NCBI RefSeq assembly: GCF_022829285.1
Contig: NZ_JAKSYI010000064.1
Coordinates: forward strand, 1 to 40,235
Length of the DNA: 40,235 bases
Origin: Methylobacterium sp. J-078
GTDB taxonomy: Bacteria > Pseudomonadota > Alphaproteobacteria > Rhizobiales > Beijerinckiaceae
Direction of reading: 5' to 3'
Every line of letters begins with the position of its first letter. Within the stretch, counting starts at the first letter, position 1. The position numbers were made by a program, and so were the translations under genes. A model generated the notes under the pieces. The model worked only from the letters and a program-made list of their open reading frames with translations, ran no database searches and was not told the origin of the DNA. This document shows positions 1 to 8,678 of the stretch, one piece after another.

Positions 1-1035
1 GGCATCCCGCACCTGCTCTCCCCCGTCGTGATCGACCCGAAGAAGGCGGTCATCGCCCTCAAATGGGCCGTGCGCGAGATGGAGGAGCGCTACAAGAAGA
101 TGTCCAAGATCGCCGTGCGTAACATCGACGGCTACAACGCACGCATGGCGGGGGTCCGTGCCAAGGGGCGGACCATCACCCGCCAGGTCCCTACCGGCTT
201 CAACCGCGGGGCCGGCCAGGCCGTCTACGAGACGGAGGAGATGGACCTCTCGGTGATGCCCTCCATCCTGATCGTGCTCGACGCGCTGGCCGCACTGATG
301 CTGGTGGCGGGCAAGGCCATCGACGGCGCGATCCAGCGGCTGGCGCAGATGGCGCGCGCGGCCGGCATCCACCTGATCATGGCGACCCAGCGTCCCTCGG
401 TCGACGTGATCACGGGCACGATCAAGGCGAACTTCCCGACCCGGATCAGCTTCCAGGTCACGTCGAAGATCGACAGCCGCACGATTCTCGGCGAGATGGG
501 CGCCGAGCAGCTGCTGGGCCAGGGCGACATGCTGTTCATGGCCGGCGGCGGGCGCACGACGCGCGTGCACGGGCCGTTCTGCTCGGATGCGGAAGTCGAG
601 AGCGTGGTCGCCCACCTCAAGCGCCAAGGCCGGCCCTCCTATCTCGAGGCCGTCACGGCCGACGACGGCAGCGGCGACGAGAAGCCCGCCAAGGGCGCGA
701 AGGCGGACAAGGCCGACCGGGCCGAGAAGTCCCAGGCCACCGAGATCGAGGACATCGACGCCCCGATCTTCGATGCGGGCGCCTATGCGGGCAGCGGCGG
801 CATCGATCCCGGCGCCGAACTCTACGACCAGGCGGTGCAGGTGGTGCTGCGGGACAAGAAGGCGTCCACCAGCTACATCCAGCGCCGCCTGCAGATCGGC
901 TACAACCGCGCCGCCTCGATCATGGAGCGGATGGAGATCGAGGGCATCGTCGGCCCGGCCAACCACGCGGGAAAACGCGAGATCCTGATGGAGGGCGGCC
1001 ATGCCGCCTCCGGCATGATGGACTACGACGACTGA
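1..1035 (+). CDS. ftsK: DNA translocase FtsK, C-terminal part (gene starts before the window)
   Basis: This is the C-terminal 344 residues of an FtsK/SpoIIIE DNA translocase, which pumps chromosome ends through the closing septum and activates XerCD at dif. The frame is open from base 1, so the N-terminal membrane part and Walker A lie upstream. The motor core is recognisable by [29 protein letters not shown] and the [11 protein letters not shown] segment. The last 70 residues form the winged-helix gamma domain ([23 protein letters not shown]) that reads KOPS-type sequences. An acidic and lysine-rich linker (about residues 220-250) joins the two. Oddity: the Walker B region reads [19 protein letters not shown] where FtsK normally has VDEMADLMMVAGKDIEGA, so the catalytic Glu and two further Asp are Ala. 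The family call is certain; full ATPase activity is doubtful. Confidence 0.93.
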   Translation, partial: GIPHLLSPVVIDPKKAVIALKWAVREMEERYKKMSKIAVRNIDGYNARMAGVRAKGRTITRQVPTGFNRGAGQAVYETEEMDLSVMPSILIVLDALAALMLVAGKAIDGAIQRLAQMARAAGIHLIMATQRPSVDVITGTIKANFPTRISFQVTSKIDSRTILGEMGAEQLLGQGDMLFMAGGGRTTRVHGPFCSDAEVESVVAHLKRQGRPSYLEAVTADDGSGDEKPAKGAKADKADRAEKSQATEIEDIDAPIFDAGAYAGSGGIDPGAELYDQAVQVVLRDKKASTSYIQRRLQIGYNRAASIMERMEIEGIVGPANHAGKREILMEGGHAASGMMDYDD

Positions 1036-1208
1036 GCGACGAGCCTGAACGGATCCCTCTCCCCGGCGGATCTCGGGCCTGCCCGAGATCCGCCGGGGAG
1101 GCGTGCCGCGTCGCGCTTGAACCCCCACCCGTCGCATATTCGCCACAGGGCGGGCTTCTAAGCGGGCACCACCCGCGCATGTCTGAATCGCCTCAAGGGA
1201 GCGTCCCG

Positions 1209-2141
1209 ATGATCGGCCGCCGTCACCGCCTCGCCGCCGGTCCGCTGCTCGTCCTGGCGGCCGGGCTCGCCCTGCCGCAGCCGGCCTCCGCGCAGGTCTC
1301 CTCGTTCCTCGACGGTCTGTTCGGCCGCAAGGAGCAGCCGGCCCCAGCGCCTGAGCCGGAGCCCGCCCCGGCGGCCCCGGCCCCGGCGACCGCCCCGAAG
1401 AAGCCCGTCGCCCAGGCGCCGAAGGCCGCCAAGCCCGCCGACAAGGCGACGGCCGACAAGGCGGCCAAGGGCGAGGCGAAAGCGGGCGCCAAGGGGGATG
1501 CGAAGGGCGCCGATCCGAAGACGGCCGCCAAGGTCGCGGCCGTCGGCGCGCCGGCGGCGGCCGTCGCGGCGGAGGCGGACGACGCCACCGTGATTGCGCA
1601 GGCCAACGCCTACTTCAACGGCATGACCACGCTCACCGGCAGTTTCGTCCAGATCGGCCCGGACGGGCGCCGCATCGGCGGCAAGCTGACGCTGGCCAAG
1701 CCCGGCCGCCTGCGCTTCGACTACGACCAGCCCTCGCCGCTGGAGATCGTGGCCGACGGCACCTCCGTGGCGGTCAAGGACCGCAAGCTCGGAACCCAGG
1801 ACCTCTACTTCATCTCGCAGACGCCCCTGAAATTCCTGCTGCGCGAAAAGATCGACCTCGCCAAGGATCTCACCGTCAACGACGTCTCCAACGATCCGGG
1901 CGGGGTGCGGATCGCCCTGGAGGACCGCTCGACGCTGGGCGGCACCTCGCGCATCCAGCTCTTCTTCGATGCCGAGGTGAAGACCCTGAGCCAGTGGCGG
2001 ATCACCGACCCGCAGGGCTACCAGACCACCGTGCAGCTCTCGAACCTGCAGAAGGGCCGCGCCGTCGAGGGCGCCGCGTTCTTCATCAATTACGGCCGCT
2101 CCGAGGACAAGGCGGCCGAGCGCCAGATCCGGGCGCAGTAG
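1209..2141 (+). CDS. lolA: LolA-like outer-membrane lipoprotein carrier protein
   Basis: This is a periplasmic carrier of the LolA family, which takes lipoproteins from LolCDE to the outer membrane. A signal peptide ends near QPASAQ. Residues about 40-120 are an Ala/Pro/Lys-rich low-complexity stretch not found in typical 200-residue LolA. The LolA fold follows (ANAYFNGMTTLTGSFVQIGP, PGRLRFDYDQPSPLEIVADG, then QWRITDPQGYQTTVQLSN). The ATG at 1209 is preferred because AAGGGAG lies 7 bases before it; an in-frame ATG at 1179 would add ten residues before the signal peptide. The gene sits 173 bases after ftsK on the same strand, an adjacency common in alphaproteobacteria. LolA-type function is likely, but the long linker makes it divergent. 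Confidence 0.85.
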   Translation: MIGRRHRLAAGPLLVLAAGLALPQPASAQVSSFLDGLFGRKEQPAPAPEPEPAPAAPAPATAPKKPVAQAPKAAKPADKATADKAAKGEAKAGAKGDAKGADPKTAAKVAAVGAPAAAVAAEADDATVIAQANAYFNGMTTLTGSFVQIGPDGRRIGGKLTLAKPGRLRFDYDQPSPLEIVADGTSVAVKDRKLGTQDLYFISQTPLKFLLREKIDLAKDLTVNDVSNDPGGVRIALEDRSTLGGTSRIQLFFDAEVKTLSQWRITDPQGYQTTVQLSNLQKGRAVEGAAFFINYGRSEDKAAERQIRAQ

Positions 2142-2222
2142 GGCCGCCGATCGCCGGCCCGACCTTGTCGGGCCGATGCCGATGCTGCAAAGCGTCGGGC
2201 TCGCGACACACGAGCCGAGCCC

Positions 2223-3506
2223 ATGCACGACATCCGCGCCATCCGCGAGAATCCGGACGCCTTCGACGAGGCCCTGCGCCGCCGCGGCCTGTCGCCGCTG
2301 GCCGCCGAGCTGGTCGCCCTGGACGACGCGCGCAAATCCGCGATCTCGGCCGCGCAGGCCAACCAGGAGCGCCGCAACGCGCTCGCCAAGGAGATCGGCG
2401 GCGCCAAGAAGGCCAAGGACGAAGCCCGCGCGCAGGAGCTCATGGCCGAGGTCGCCCGTCTCAAGGACGAGGCCCCTGCCCTGGAGGCCGTGCAGGCGCA
2501 AGCTGGCAAGATCCTCGACGAGCGCCTCGCCGCGATCCCGAACTGCCCGAATCCGGACGTGCCCGAGGGCGCCGACGAGCACGGCAACGTCGAGTACCGC
2601 CGCTTCGAGGCGCACCGCCCCCAGCTTGCCATGGGAAAGCAGCATTTCGAGATCGGCGAGGCTTCCGGCCTGATGGATTTCGAGGCCGCGTCGCGGATGT
2701 CCGGCGCCCGCTTCGTGGTGCTGAAGGGCCAGCTTGCCCGGCTGGAGCGGGCGCTCGGGCAGTTCATGCTCGACCTGCACACGGGCGAACACGGATATAC
2801 GGAGGTCGCGCCGCCCCTCATGGTGCGTGACGAGGCGATGTTCGGCACGGCGCAACTGCCGAAGTTCCGCGACGACCAGTTCCAGGCGGGCGAGCATTGG
2901 CTCATCCCCACGGCGGAAGTCCCCCTCACCAACCTCGTGCGCGAAAGCATTCTGCGCGAGGAGGAACTGCCCTTGCGCTTCACCGCCCTCACCCCGTGCT
3001 TCCGGGCGGAGGCCGGCTCGGCGGGGCGCGACACCCGCGGCATGCTGCGCCAGCACCAGTTCAACAAGGTCGAACTCGTCTCCATCACCACGCCGGAGCA
3101 ATCGGCCGACGAGCACGAGCGCATGCTCGGCTCGGCCGAGGCGGTCTTGAAAAAACTCGACCTGCCCTACCGGATCATGACGCTGTGCACCGGCGACATG
3201 GGCTTCGCCTCCCAGAAGACCTACGACATCGAGGTCTGGATGCCGGGCCAGGAGACGTTCCGCGAGATCTCGTCCTGCTCGGTCTGCGGCGACTTCCAGG
3301 CGCGGCGGATGAACGCGCGCGTCCGGGGCAGGGACGGCAAGGCGGTGAATTTCGTCCACACCCTCAACGGGTCCGGCGTGGCCGTGGGCCGCGCCCTCAT
3401 CGCCGTGATGGAGAACTACCAGAACCCGGATGGCAGCGTCACGGTGCCGTCGGTGCTGAAGGCCTATATGGGCGGGATCGACCGGATCGAGGGGTTCAAG
3501 AGCTGA
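2223..3506 (+). CDS. serS: Seryl-tRNA synthetase
   Basis: This cytoplasmic class II aminoacyl-tRNA synthetase charges tRNA-Ser (and tRNA-Sec where present). It has 427 residues, the normal size. The N-terminal long coiled-coil arm (about 25-105, rich in Lys/Ala/Glu) binds tRNA. The class II core has motif 2 around [20 protein letters not shown] and motif 3 around [20 protein letters not shown]. The TAEVPLTN serine-binding loop is present. The stop codon TGA overlaps the ATG of surE by one base, so the two are translationally coupled. In many alphaproteobacteria this gene follows tatABC; here tatABC is about 21 kb away in the opposite direction. Confidence 0.98.
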   Translation: MHDIRAIRENPDAFDEALRRRGLSPLAAELVALDDARKSAISAAQANQERRNALAKEIGGAKKAKDEARAQELMAEVARLKDEAPALEAVQAQAGKILDERLAAIPNCPNPDVPEGADEHGNVEYRRFEAHRPQLAMGKQHFEIGEASGLMDFEAASRMSGARFVVLKGQLARLERALGQFMLDLHTGEHGYTEVAPPLMVRDEAMFGTAQLPKFRDDQFQAGEHWLIPTAEVPLTNLVRESILREEELPLRFTALTPCFRAEAGSAGRDTRGMLRQHQFNKVELVSITTPEQSADEHERMLGSAEAVLKKLDLPYRIMTLCTGDMGFASQKTYDIEVWMPGQETFREISSCSVCGDFQARRMNARVRGRDGKAVNFVHTLNGSGVAVGRALIAVMENYQNPDGSVTVPSVLKAYMGGIDRIEGFKS

Positions 3507-4270
3507 TGCGCATTCTCGTCACCAACGACGACGGCATCCACGCGCCGGGGCTCGAGACCCTGGAGGGGATCGCCCGGGCCATCTCGGACGACGTCTGGGT
3601 GGTCGCGCCCGAGACCGACCAGTCCGGCGTCTCGCACTCCCTCTCTCTGAACGATCCCTTGCGCCTGCGCCAGGTGGCCGAGAAGCGTTTCGCCGTGAAG
3701 GGCACGCCCTCCGACTGCGTGATCATGGGGGTGCGCCACATCCTGAAGGACCACGGGCCCGACCTCGTGCTCTCGGGCGTCAATCGCGGCCAGAACGTTG
3801 CCGAGGACGTGACCTACTCGGGCACCATCGCGGCGGCGATGGAAGGCACGATCCTTAACGTGAAATCGATCGCGCTGAGCCAGGCCTACGGGGCCGGCGG
3901 CCGGGGCGCCATCAAGTGGCACTGCGCCGCCGAACACGGCCCGGGCGTGGTGCGAAAGATCCTCGACATCGGGATCGAGCCCGGCATCGTCATCAACGTG
4001 AACTTTCCGGATTGCGAGCCCGGCGAGGTGCTGGGCACGGCGGTGGCCGCGCAGGGGTTTCGCAATCAGGCGCTGCTCGCCATCGACGCCCGCCAGGACG
4101 GGCGCGGCAACCCCTATTTCTGGCTCGCCTTCGCCAAGGCCACGTTCCAGCCCGGAAACGGCACCGACCTCAAGGCCATCGCCGAGAAGCGCATCTCGGT
4201 GACGCCGCTTCGCCTCGACCTGACCGACGAACCGAGCCTGACCCGCTTCGCGCAGGGCTTCGCGGAGTAG
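3506..4270 (+). CDS. surE: 5'/3'-nucleotidase SurE
   Basis: SurE is a metal-dependent nucleoside monophosphatase linked to stationary-phase survival. The protein has 254 residues and starts [15 protein letters not shown], with the paired Asp that bind the divalent metal. The SGVSHS segment and SGVNRGQN give the remaining metal ligands (Ser and Asn). The start codon overlaps the serS stop (TGATG), and pcm follows after 41 bases. The surE-pcm pairing is widespread in proteobacteria and points to a repair and stress role. I see nothing unusual in it. Confidence 0.97.
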   Translation: MRILVTNDDGIHAPGLETLEGIARAISDDVWVVAPETDQSGVSHSLSLNDPLRLRQVAEKRFAVKGTPSDCVIMGVRHILKDHGPDLVLSGVNRGQNVAEDVTYSGTIAAAMEGTILNVKSIALSQAYGAGGRGAIKWHCAAEHGPGVVRKILDIGIEPGIVINVNFPDCEPGEVLGTAVAAQGFRNQALLAIDARQDGRGNPYFWLAFAKATFQPGNGTDLKAIAEKRISVTPLRLDLTDEPSLTRFAQGFAE

Positions 4271-4311
4271 GAGCGCGTCCGCCCTGGGACGGCCCGCGGA
4301 GTTCGGCCACG

Positions 4312-4965
4312 ATGCATGAGGGCTCGATCGAGGACGCTGCCTTCGTCATGGCCCTGCGGGGCCGGGGCGTGCGCGACACCGACACCCTGCGGGCGATGGA
4401 GCGGGTGCCGCGCGAGCGCTTCGCCCCCGCCCGGCATCGCGACCTCGCCCGGCGCGACCTCGGCCTGCCCCTCCCCTGCGGGCAGACCATGACGGCGCCG
4501 ACCATCGTGGCGGGGATGCTGACGGCGCTGGCGGTGCGCCCCGGCGCCCGCATCCTCGAGATCGGCACGGGGTCCGGCTACGTCACCGCGTTGCTGCTGC
4601 GCCTGGGCGCCGCCCATGTCCGCAGCCTGGAGCGCTACGCCACCCTGGCGGAGGATGCCCGCGACAACCTCGTACCCGAGGACCGGCCCCTGGCCGAGAT
4701 CGTCGTCGGCGACGGGCTCCACCCGGGCGGCCTCGCGGGGCTCGAACCCTTCGACCGCATCCTGCTCAACGGGGCCCTGGCGGCCCTGCCCGGGCACCTC
4801 GCCGAGGCCCTGGCGCCGGGCGGGCGCCTCGTGGCGGCTCTGGGCCGGCCGGAGGCGGCGACGCTCATCACGCTGGTGCACGAGGCCGACGGCACGTACG
4901 CCGAGCGCCGCGGCGCCACGATCCGCCTGGCGCCCCTCACCCCCGGCCGGGCCTGCGTGCTGTAG
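4312..4965 (+). CDS. pcm: Protein-L-isoaspartate O-methyltransferase
   Basis: Pcm transfers a methyl group from S-adenosylmethionine to L-isoaspartyl residues, starting repair of aged proteins. The 217-residue product shows the family layout: an N-terminal helix pair ending in PRERFAP, the loop LPCGQTMTAPTIVAGM that replaces the usual GxGQTIS-P, the SAM-binding motif ILEIGTGSGYVTALL, an acidic residue after motif I (RSLERY), and VVGDGLHPG. The normal post-motif PFDRI is present. ATG 4312 is chosen because the family begins at this point; the open frame extends further upstream inside surE. It is the third gene of the serS-surE-pcm run. The substrate loop is somewhat divergent, so specificity is slightly less certain than family. 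Confidence 0.9.
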   Translation: MHEGSIEDAAFVMALRGRGVRDTDTLRAMERVPRERFAPARHRDLARRDLGLPLPCGQTMTAPTIVAGMLTALAVRPGARILEIGTGSGYVTALLLRLGAAHVRSLERYATLAEDARDNLVPEDRPLAEIVVGDGLHPGGLAGLEPFDRILLNGALAALPGHLAEALAPGGRLVAALGRPEAATLITLVHEADGTYAERRGATIRLAPLTPGRACVL

Positions 4966-5085
4966 GCCGCCGAAGGTTCCCGGACGGCCGGTATGTGGCG
5001 GCAACGTGGTGAATCGGAACGGTTGCTTAACCTGAATCCGGTTTGAATGACGTCATCAAGTTGCGTCAGGCAAACAGGTGCGTCG

Positions 5086-6531
5086 ATGCGGGTTCGCGGG
5101 ACTGGTCGAGGGTTGAGGACGCTGTCGCGCTTCGCGCTCATCGGCGTGATCGGAGGCGGTGCGGCCGCCTGTTCTTCGGATTCTTCGCGGCTGGGCGATC
5201 CCTTCGGGAATCCCTTCGCCTCGAATGTTTCCAGCGAGCCGTCGGCCACCGGCAGTCTGCCGGACGGCGAGATCGCCCCGGCGCCGGTGGTGCGCACCAG
5301 CCGCATCCAGTCCCAGGCGCTCGGCGCGCCGGGGGCGGCGATGTCGCCGCGCCCCATGGCCGCCGCGCCGGTCCCGGCCCGTCCCCAGACCAGCCGCCTG
5401 GCCTCCGCCGAGCCGGTCTCGGGTGGCATGAGCTCGGGGGGGATGGCGTCCAGCGCCGCGGTCTCGGGCATGAACCCCGATGCCGGGCGCATGCCCACCC
5501 GCGCGGTGCCCCCCGCCCCGGCCCCGAAGGTCGTCGACCGCGCCGCCGAGAAACGGGCCGCCGAGGCCCGTCGCGAGGCGGAGGCCCGCGAGGCCGCCGA
5601 GGCGAAGCGGGAGGCCGAGGCGGCCAAGCTCGCCGAGGCCCGGAAGCTCGTCGAGGCCGCCAACGCGCGCAAGGCCGCCGAGGCCGCGCGCCACGCCGAG
5701 GCCAAGGCGGCCGAGAAGAGCGCGAGTGCCGCCAAGCTCGCCGAGGCGAAGAAGCTCGTCGAGGCCCGCAAAGTGGCCGAGGCCAAGGCTGCGGCCGCGG
5801 AGACCAAGGCGGCCGAGGCCCGGAAGGCCCATGTCCGCCCCGGCCAGGCCGTGGCCAAGGCCGAGGACAAGCCGGTCCGCAAGATCGAGATCAAGGAAGC
5901 CAAGGCCGAGGTGAAGCCCGACGCCAAGGTGGACACGGCCAAGGCCGACGCCGCCAAGAAGGCGGAAGCGGCCCGGAAGGCCGCCGAGGCGGAGGCCAAG
6001 CTGGCCAAGGCGGAGGCCGCCAAGGACGCCGCGCGCAAGGTCGCCGAGGCGAAGGCTGCGGCGGACGCCAAGGCCGCCGAGGCCGCGGCCAAGGCGCCCG
6101 TGAAGGTCGCCTCGGCGGAGCCGGCCAAGGTCGAGCCCGCGAGCACGGGTTCGGTCGCGGTCGACCAGTCCTTCCGCTGGCCCGCCAAGGGCCGGGTCAT
6201 CTCGGGCTACGGTTCCTCCGGCAACGAGGGCATCAACATCTCGGTGCCCGAGGGAACCCCGGTGAAGGCCGCCGAGGACGGCACGGTGGCGTATGCGGGC
6301 TCGGACGTGAAGGGTTACGGCAAGCTCGTGCTCGTGCGCCACACCAACGGCTACGTCTCGGCCTATGCCCATAACGGCGAACTCGACGTGCGCCCCGGCG
6401 AGAAGGTCAAGCGCGGCCAGACCATCGCCAAGTCCGGCGCCTCGGGCAACGTGACCTCGCCCCAGCTCCACTTCGAGATCCGCAAGGGCGCGACCCCGGT
6501 CGACCCGATGCCGCACCTCGCCAGCAATTAA
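5086..6531 (+). CDS. LytM/M23-domain lipoprotein, NlpD/EnvC-like (degenerate active site)
   Basis: This is a probable outer-membrane or periplasmic division factor that activates amidases rather than cutting peptidoglycan itself. A lipoprotein signal peptide ends in GGGAAAC (Cys 29 from this start). A long Ala/Glu/Lys-rich segment (about 145-345), made of KAAEA-type repeats, should form a coiled coil. The M23 domain fills about 360-481. The zinc ligands are replaced: the first motif is NEGINIS instead of HxGxD, and the last is QLHFEIR instead of HLHFEIR, as in NlpD. ATG 5086 has AGGTG five bases upstream and gives a sensible signal peptide; ATG 5047 is an alternative 13 codons earlier. Position after pcm matches the nlpD slot of other proteobacteria. 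Confidence 0.85.
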   Translation: MRVRGTGRGLRTLSRFALIGVIGGGAAACSSDSSRLGDPFGNPFASNVSSEPSATGSLPDGEIAPAPVVRTSRIQSQALGAPGAAMSPRPMAAAPVPARPQTSRLASAEPVSGGMSSGGMASSAAVSGMNPDAGRMPTRAVPPAPAPKVVDRAAEKRAAEARREAEAREAAEAKREAEAAKLAEARKLVEAANARKAAEAARHAEAKAAEKSASAAKLAEAKKLVEARKVAEAKAAAAETKAAEARKAHVRPGQAVAKAEDKPVRKIEIKEAKAEVKPDAKVDTAKADAAKKAEAARKAAEAEAKLAKAEAAKDAARKVAEAKAAADAKAAEAAAKAPVKVASAEPAKVEPASTGSVAVDQSFRWPAKGRVISGYGSSGNEGINISVPEGTPVKAAEDGTVAYAGSDVKGYGKLVLVRHTNGYVSAYAHNGELDVRPGEKVKRGQTIAKSGASGNVTSPQLHFEIRKGATPVDPMPHLASN

Positions 6532-6557
6532 TCTGTCCTTCGCCCGAGCTTGGACGA

Positions 6558-6593
6558 AGAACGGCGGTCCCTCGGGGCCGCCGTTCTGCGTTT
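6558..6593 (+). terminator. Hairpin terminator after the LytM gene
   Basis: Ten-base arms AGAACGGCGG and CCGCCGTTCT (6558-6567 and 6578-6587) close a loop that itself can pair CC/GG. The downstream tract is only GCGTTT, so the U-run is weak. It lies 27 bases after the stop at 6531, where the serS-surE-pcm-LytM run ends. Confidence 0.6.
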
Positions 6594-6818
6594 GGGCCAA
6601 GGTCTGGGCTGACCTCCGCCGGCCAAGGTGCTGCGCTTCGCGGCGATCCCGTTGTAGTGCGACTGATTGCAGGGCAGGGCCGGGCAACGGATGAGCCAGG
6701 AGATCAGATCATCGGGCCGTCGCCGAAACCTGTTCGGGGTATAGGCGCACGCGGGGCGATGTTGGCCTGGCCCTCGGTCAGCCTGTGCGACTGCACGGTG
6801 GCGGCGGCCGACTTGGCA

Positions 6819-7319
6819 TCAGGGCTCCACACTGCCGTCGCCTGTGAGTTCTGGGCCGTCCTGCGTACGGCAACCCCAGGATTCCCTGCTCACTTTGCTG
6901 AGTTCTCCGTTTCGCTTCCAGTCCCCAGCGGCGGGACAATTGCTGAGGACGAGGCTCTGGCGATCCTTCGAGAAGGCATAGGTGCAAGCCTGAGCATGTC
7001 CGTAGTTATCACGCACCATCAGTCGCTGTCCGTCCACGCGCCAGCGCTTGCAGAAGTCCCAGCCATCGCCTGCGTCGAATGTCGTGCCGCCGATGGCCCG
7101 GCCAGGGTGGAAGCACCACGTGGTTTCCGAGGGCCAGCGTGCAGATGCGGGCTGCGGCCACCTCACCTGCCAGCATCCGTAAAAGAGTCGTTTCGCGCGG
7201 TATGTATCTAACAGCTCGGCAGGCAGTGGTTGCGCGTGCACGCGTCTCGCCGGAACGCTCACGACAAAGAGGGACAACGCTGCCGCCGAGAACAAATACC
7301 GTGCTCGACGTAAGCCCAT
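6819..7319 (-). CDS. Small exported cysteine-containing protein, unknown
   Basis: The function is not recognised. The 166-residue product has a clear Sec signal peptide (two Arg pairs, a hydrophobic core, cleavage near RRVHA-Q). The mature part has six cysteines (in YGCW, TWCF, DFCKRW, QACTY, SNCP, WGC) and many Trp. This fits a small disulfide-bonded periplasmic or secreted protein. The bases here are visibly less GC-rich than in the flanking operons, and the gene stands alone between the LytM gene and the polyamine-binding gene. An overlapping plus-strand frame lacks such features. I prefer this strand because of the signal peptide. It could be recently acquired or simply weakly expressed. 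Confidence 0.6.
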   Translation of the reverse strand: MGLRRARYLFSAAALSLFVVSVPARRVHAQPLPAELLDTYRAKRLFYGCWQVRWPQPASARWPSETTWCFHPGRAIGGTTFDAGDGWDFCKRWRVDGQRLMVRDNYGHAQACTYAFSKDRQSLVLSNCPAAGDWKRNGELSKVSRESWGCRTQDGPELTGDGSVEP

Positions 7320-7538
7320 TAGTCCCTCCCGTAGAACGTGAACTCATCAAATAACACAGCCGTGATCGCTCCCGACCCCATACGGCCCTCTCGGCAAGCA
7401 CAGTGATACGGGGCGCTTCTTCTAACTGAGGTGATCCTCTACGGCCGATATGCCCGTTCCGGCGCTGCCTGTGAGCCTCGGACAGTTGTGGGTCAGGTAC
7501 CGAATTCTGCGACCAGATTTGATGGAGTTCCTCCCACC

Positions 7539-8678
7539 TCAGCGCCCCGTCCGCACCCGCGTCCAGCTCCGGGTGACGAAGCGCTGGGTGCGGTCGTCCC
7601 AGGCGGTGTTGTTGGAGAGGCGCTGCATCGTCGCCTCGTCCGGGTAGATGCCGGGATTGGCCAGGATCTCCGGCTTGACGAATTTCCGCGCCGCCGCGTT
7701 GCCGCTGGCATAGGAGACGAAGTTGGTGTTGGCCGCCGCCACCTCGGGCCGCATCATGTAGTCGAGGAAGACGTGGGCCTCGGTGGGATGCGGCGCGTCC
7801 TTCGGGATCGCGAAGGCGTCGAACCACATCAGCGCGCCCTCGCGCGGGATGAGATAGCCGATCTCGACGCCGTTCTTGGCCTCCTCGGCGCGCTTGCGGG
7901 CCTGCATCACGTCGCCCGAGTAGCCGACCGCGAGGCAGAGGTCGCCGTTGGCCAGGCCGTTGATGTATTCCGAGGAGTGGAACTTGCGCACCGAGCCCCG
8001 CACCTTGAACAGCGCGTCGGTGACCTGGGAGATGTCGTCCCAGCGCTTGGAATCCGGCTTGAAGCCGTAGAACGGCAGCATGCTGGGGATCAGGTCCTCG
8101 GGCGAATCGAGGAGCATCACGCCGCAATCCTTGAGCTTGCCCATTAGGGCCGGATTGAGGATGAGGCTCCAGGTGTTCAGGGGTTGGTTCGCCCCCAGGC
8201 GCTCGCGCACCTGGGCGAGGTTCACGCCGATGCCGGTGGTGCCCCACATGTAGTCCACGGCGAAAGCGTTGCCGGGATCGTAGGTTGCGAGCCGCGCGGC
8301 GATCTCGGGCCAGGCGTGGACGAGGTTCGGGATCTTCGCCTTGTCGAGGGGCTGGAACACGCCGGCCCGGATCAGCCGCTGCAGGAACGGCCCGGACGGC
8401 GCCACCACGTCGTAGCCCGAGCGCCCGGCCAAGAGCTTGGTCTCGAGGATCTCGTTGTTGTCGTAGGTGTCGTACACGACCTTGATGCCGGTCTCCTTCG
8501 TGAAGGCCTCCAGCACTTTCGGGTCGATGTAGTCCGACCAGTTGTAGATGTTGACGAGGCGCTCGCGGGCCGGCGCCTGCGCGCGGGCGCCGGGGTCGGT
8601 CCCGAAGGCCAGGGCGGCGAGCGCCCCGGCCGCCAGGATCCGGGTCAGGAGCGCGCGGCGGGTGCCGGCTCGGATCAT
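7539..8678 (-). CDS. potF: Polyamine ABC transporter substrate-binding protein (PotF/PotD type)
   Basis: This is the periplasmic receptor that delivers putrescine or spermidine to a PotGHI-type ABC importer. The 379-residue product has a twin-Arg-containing signal peptide ending near GARAQA, then the typical start LVNIYNWSDYIDP, the segments TYDNNEILETKLLAG, YDVVAPSG and YMWGTTGIG, and the C-terminal SWTRVRTG. The length equals that of characterised PotF proteins, so the gene is whole. Its ATG overlaps the TGA of the upstream ridA gene by four bases. No permease or ATPase gene is nearby, so it must work with a transporter encoded elsewhere. The exact ligand cannot be read from sequence alone. 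Confidence 0.92.
   Translation of the reverse strand: MIRAGTRRALLTRILAAGALAALAFGTDPGARAQAPARERLVNIYNWSDYIDPKVLEAFTKETGIKVVYDTYDNNEILETKLLAGRSGYDVVAPSGPFLQRLIRAGVFQPLDKAKIPNLVHAWPEIAARLATYDPGNAFAVDYMWGTTGIGVNLAQVRERLGANQPLNTWSLILNPALMGKLKDCGVMLLDSPEDLIPSMLPFYGFKPDSKRWDDISQVTDALFKVRGSVRKFHSSEYINGLANGDLCLAVGYSGDVMQARKRAEEAKNGVEIGYLIPREGALMWFDAFAIPKDAPHPTEAHVFLDYMMRPEVAAANTNFVSYASGNAAARKFVKPEILANPGIYPDEATMQRLSNNTAWDDRTQRFVTRSWTRVRTGR

Noticed and set aside
1158..3359. Long open frame of 733 residues on the minus strand
   Set aside because: It lies opposite lolA and serS, is rich in Arg/Gly/Ala/Leu/Val, and has no family features. It is a by-product of high GC.
5047..5085. Earlier ATG for the LytM lipoprotein
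   Set aside because: It would put 41 residues before the lipobox Cys and has no good ribosome site; ATG 5086 fits better.
6657..7211. Plus-strand frame of 184 residues in the AT-richer patch
   Set aside because: It overlaps the minus-strand gene that has a clean signal peptide. It has no ribosome site or domain of its own; kept as a minor doubt only.
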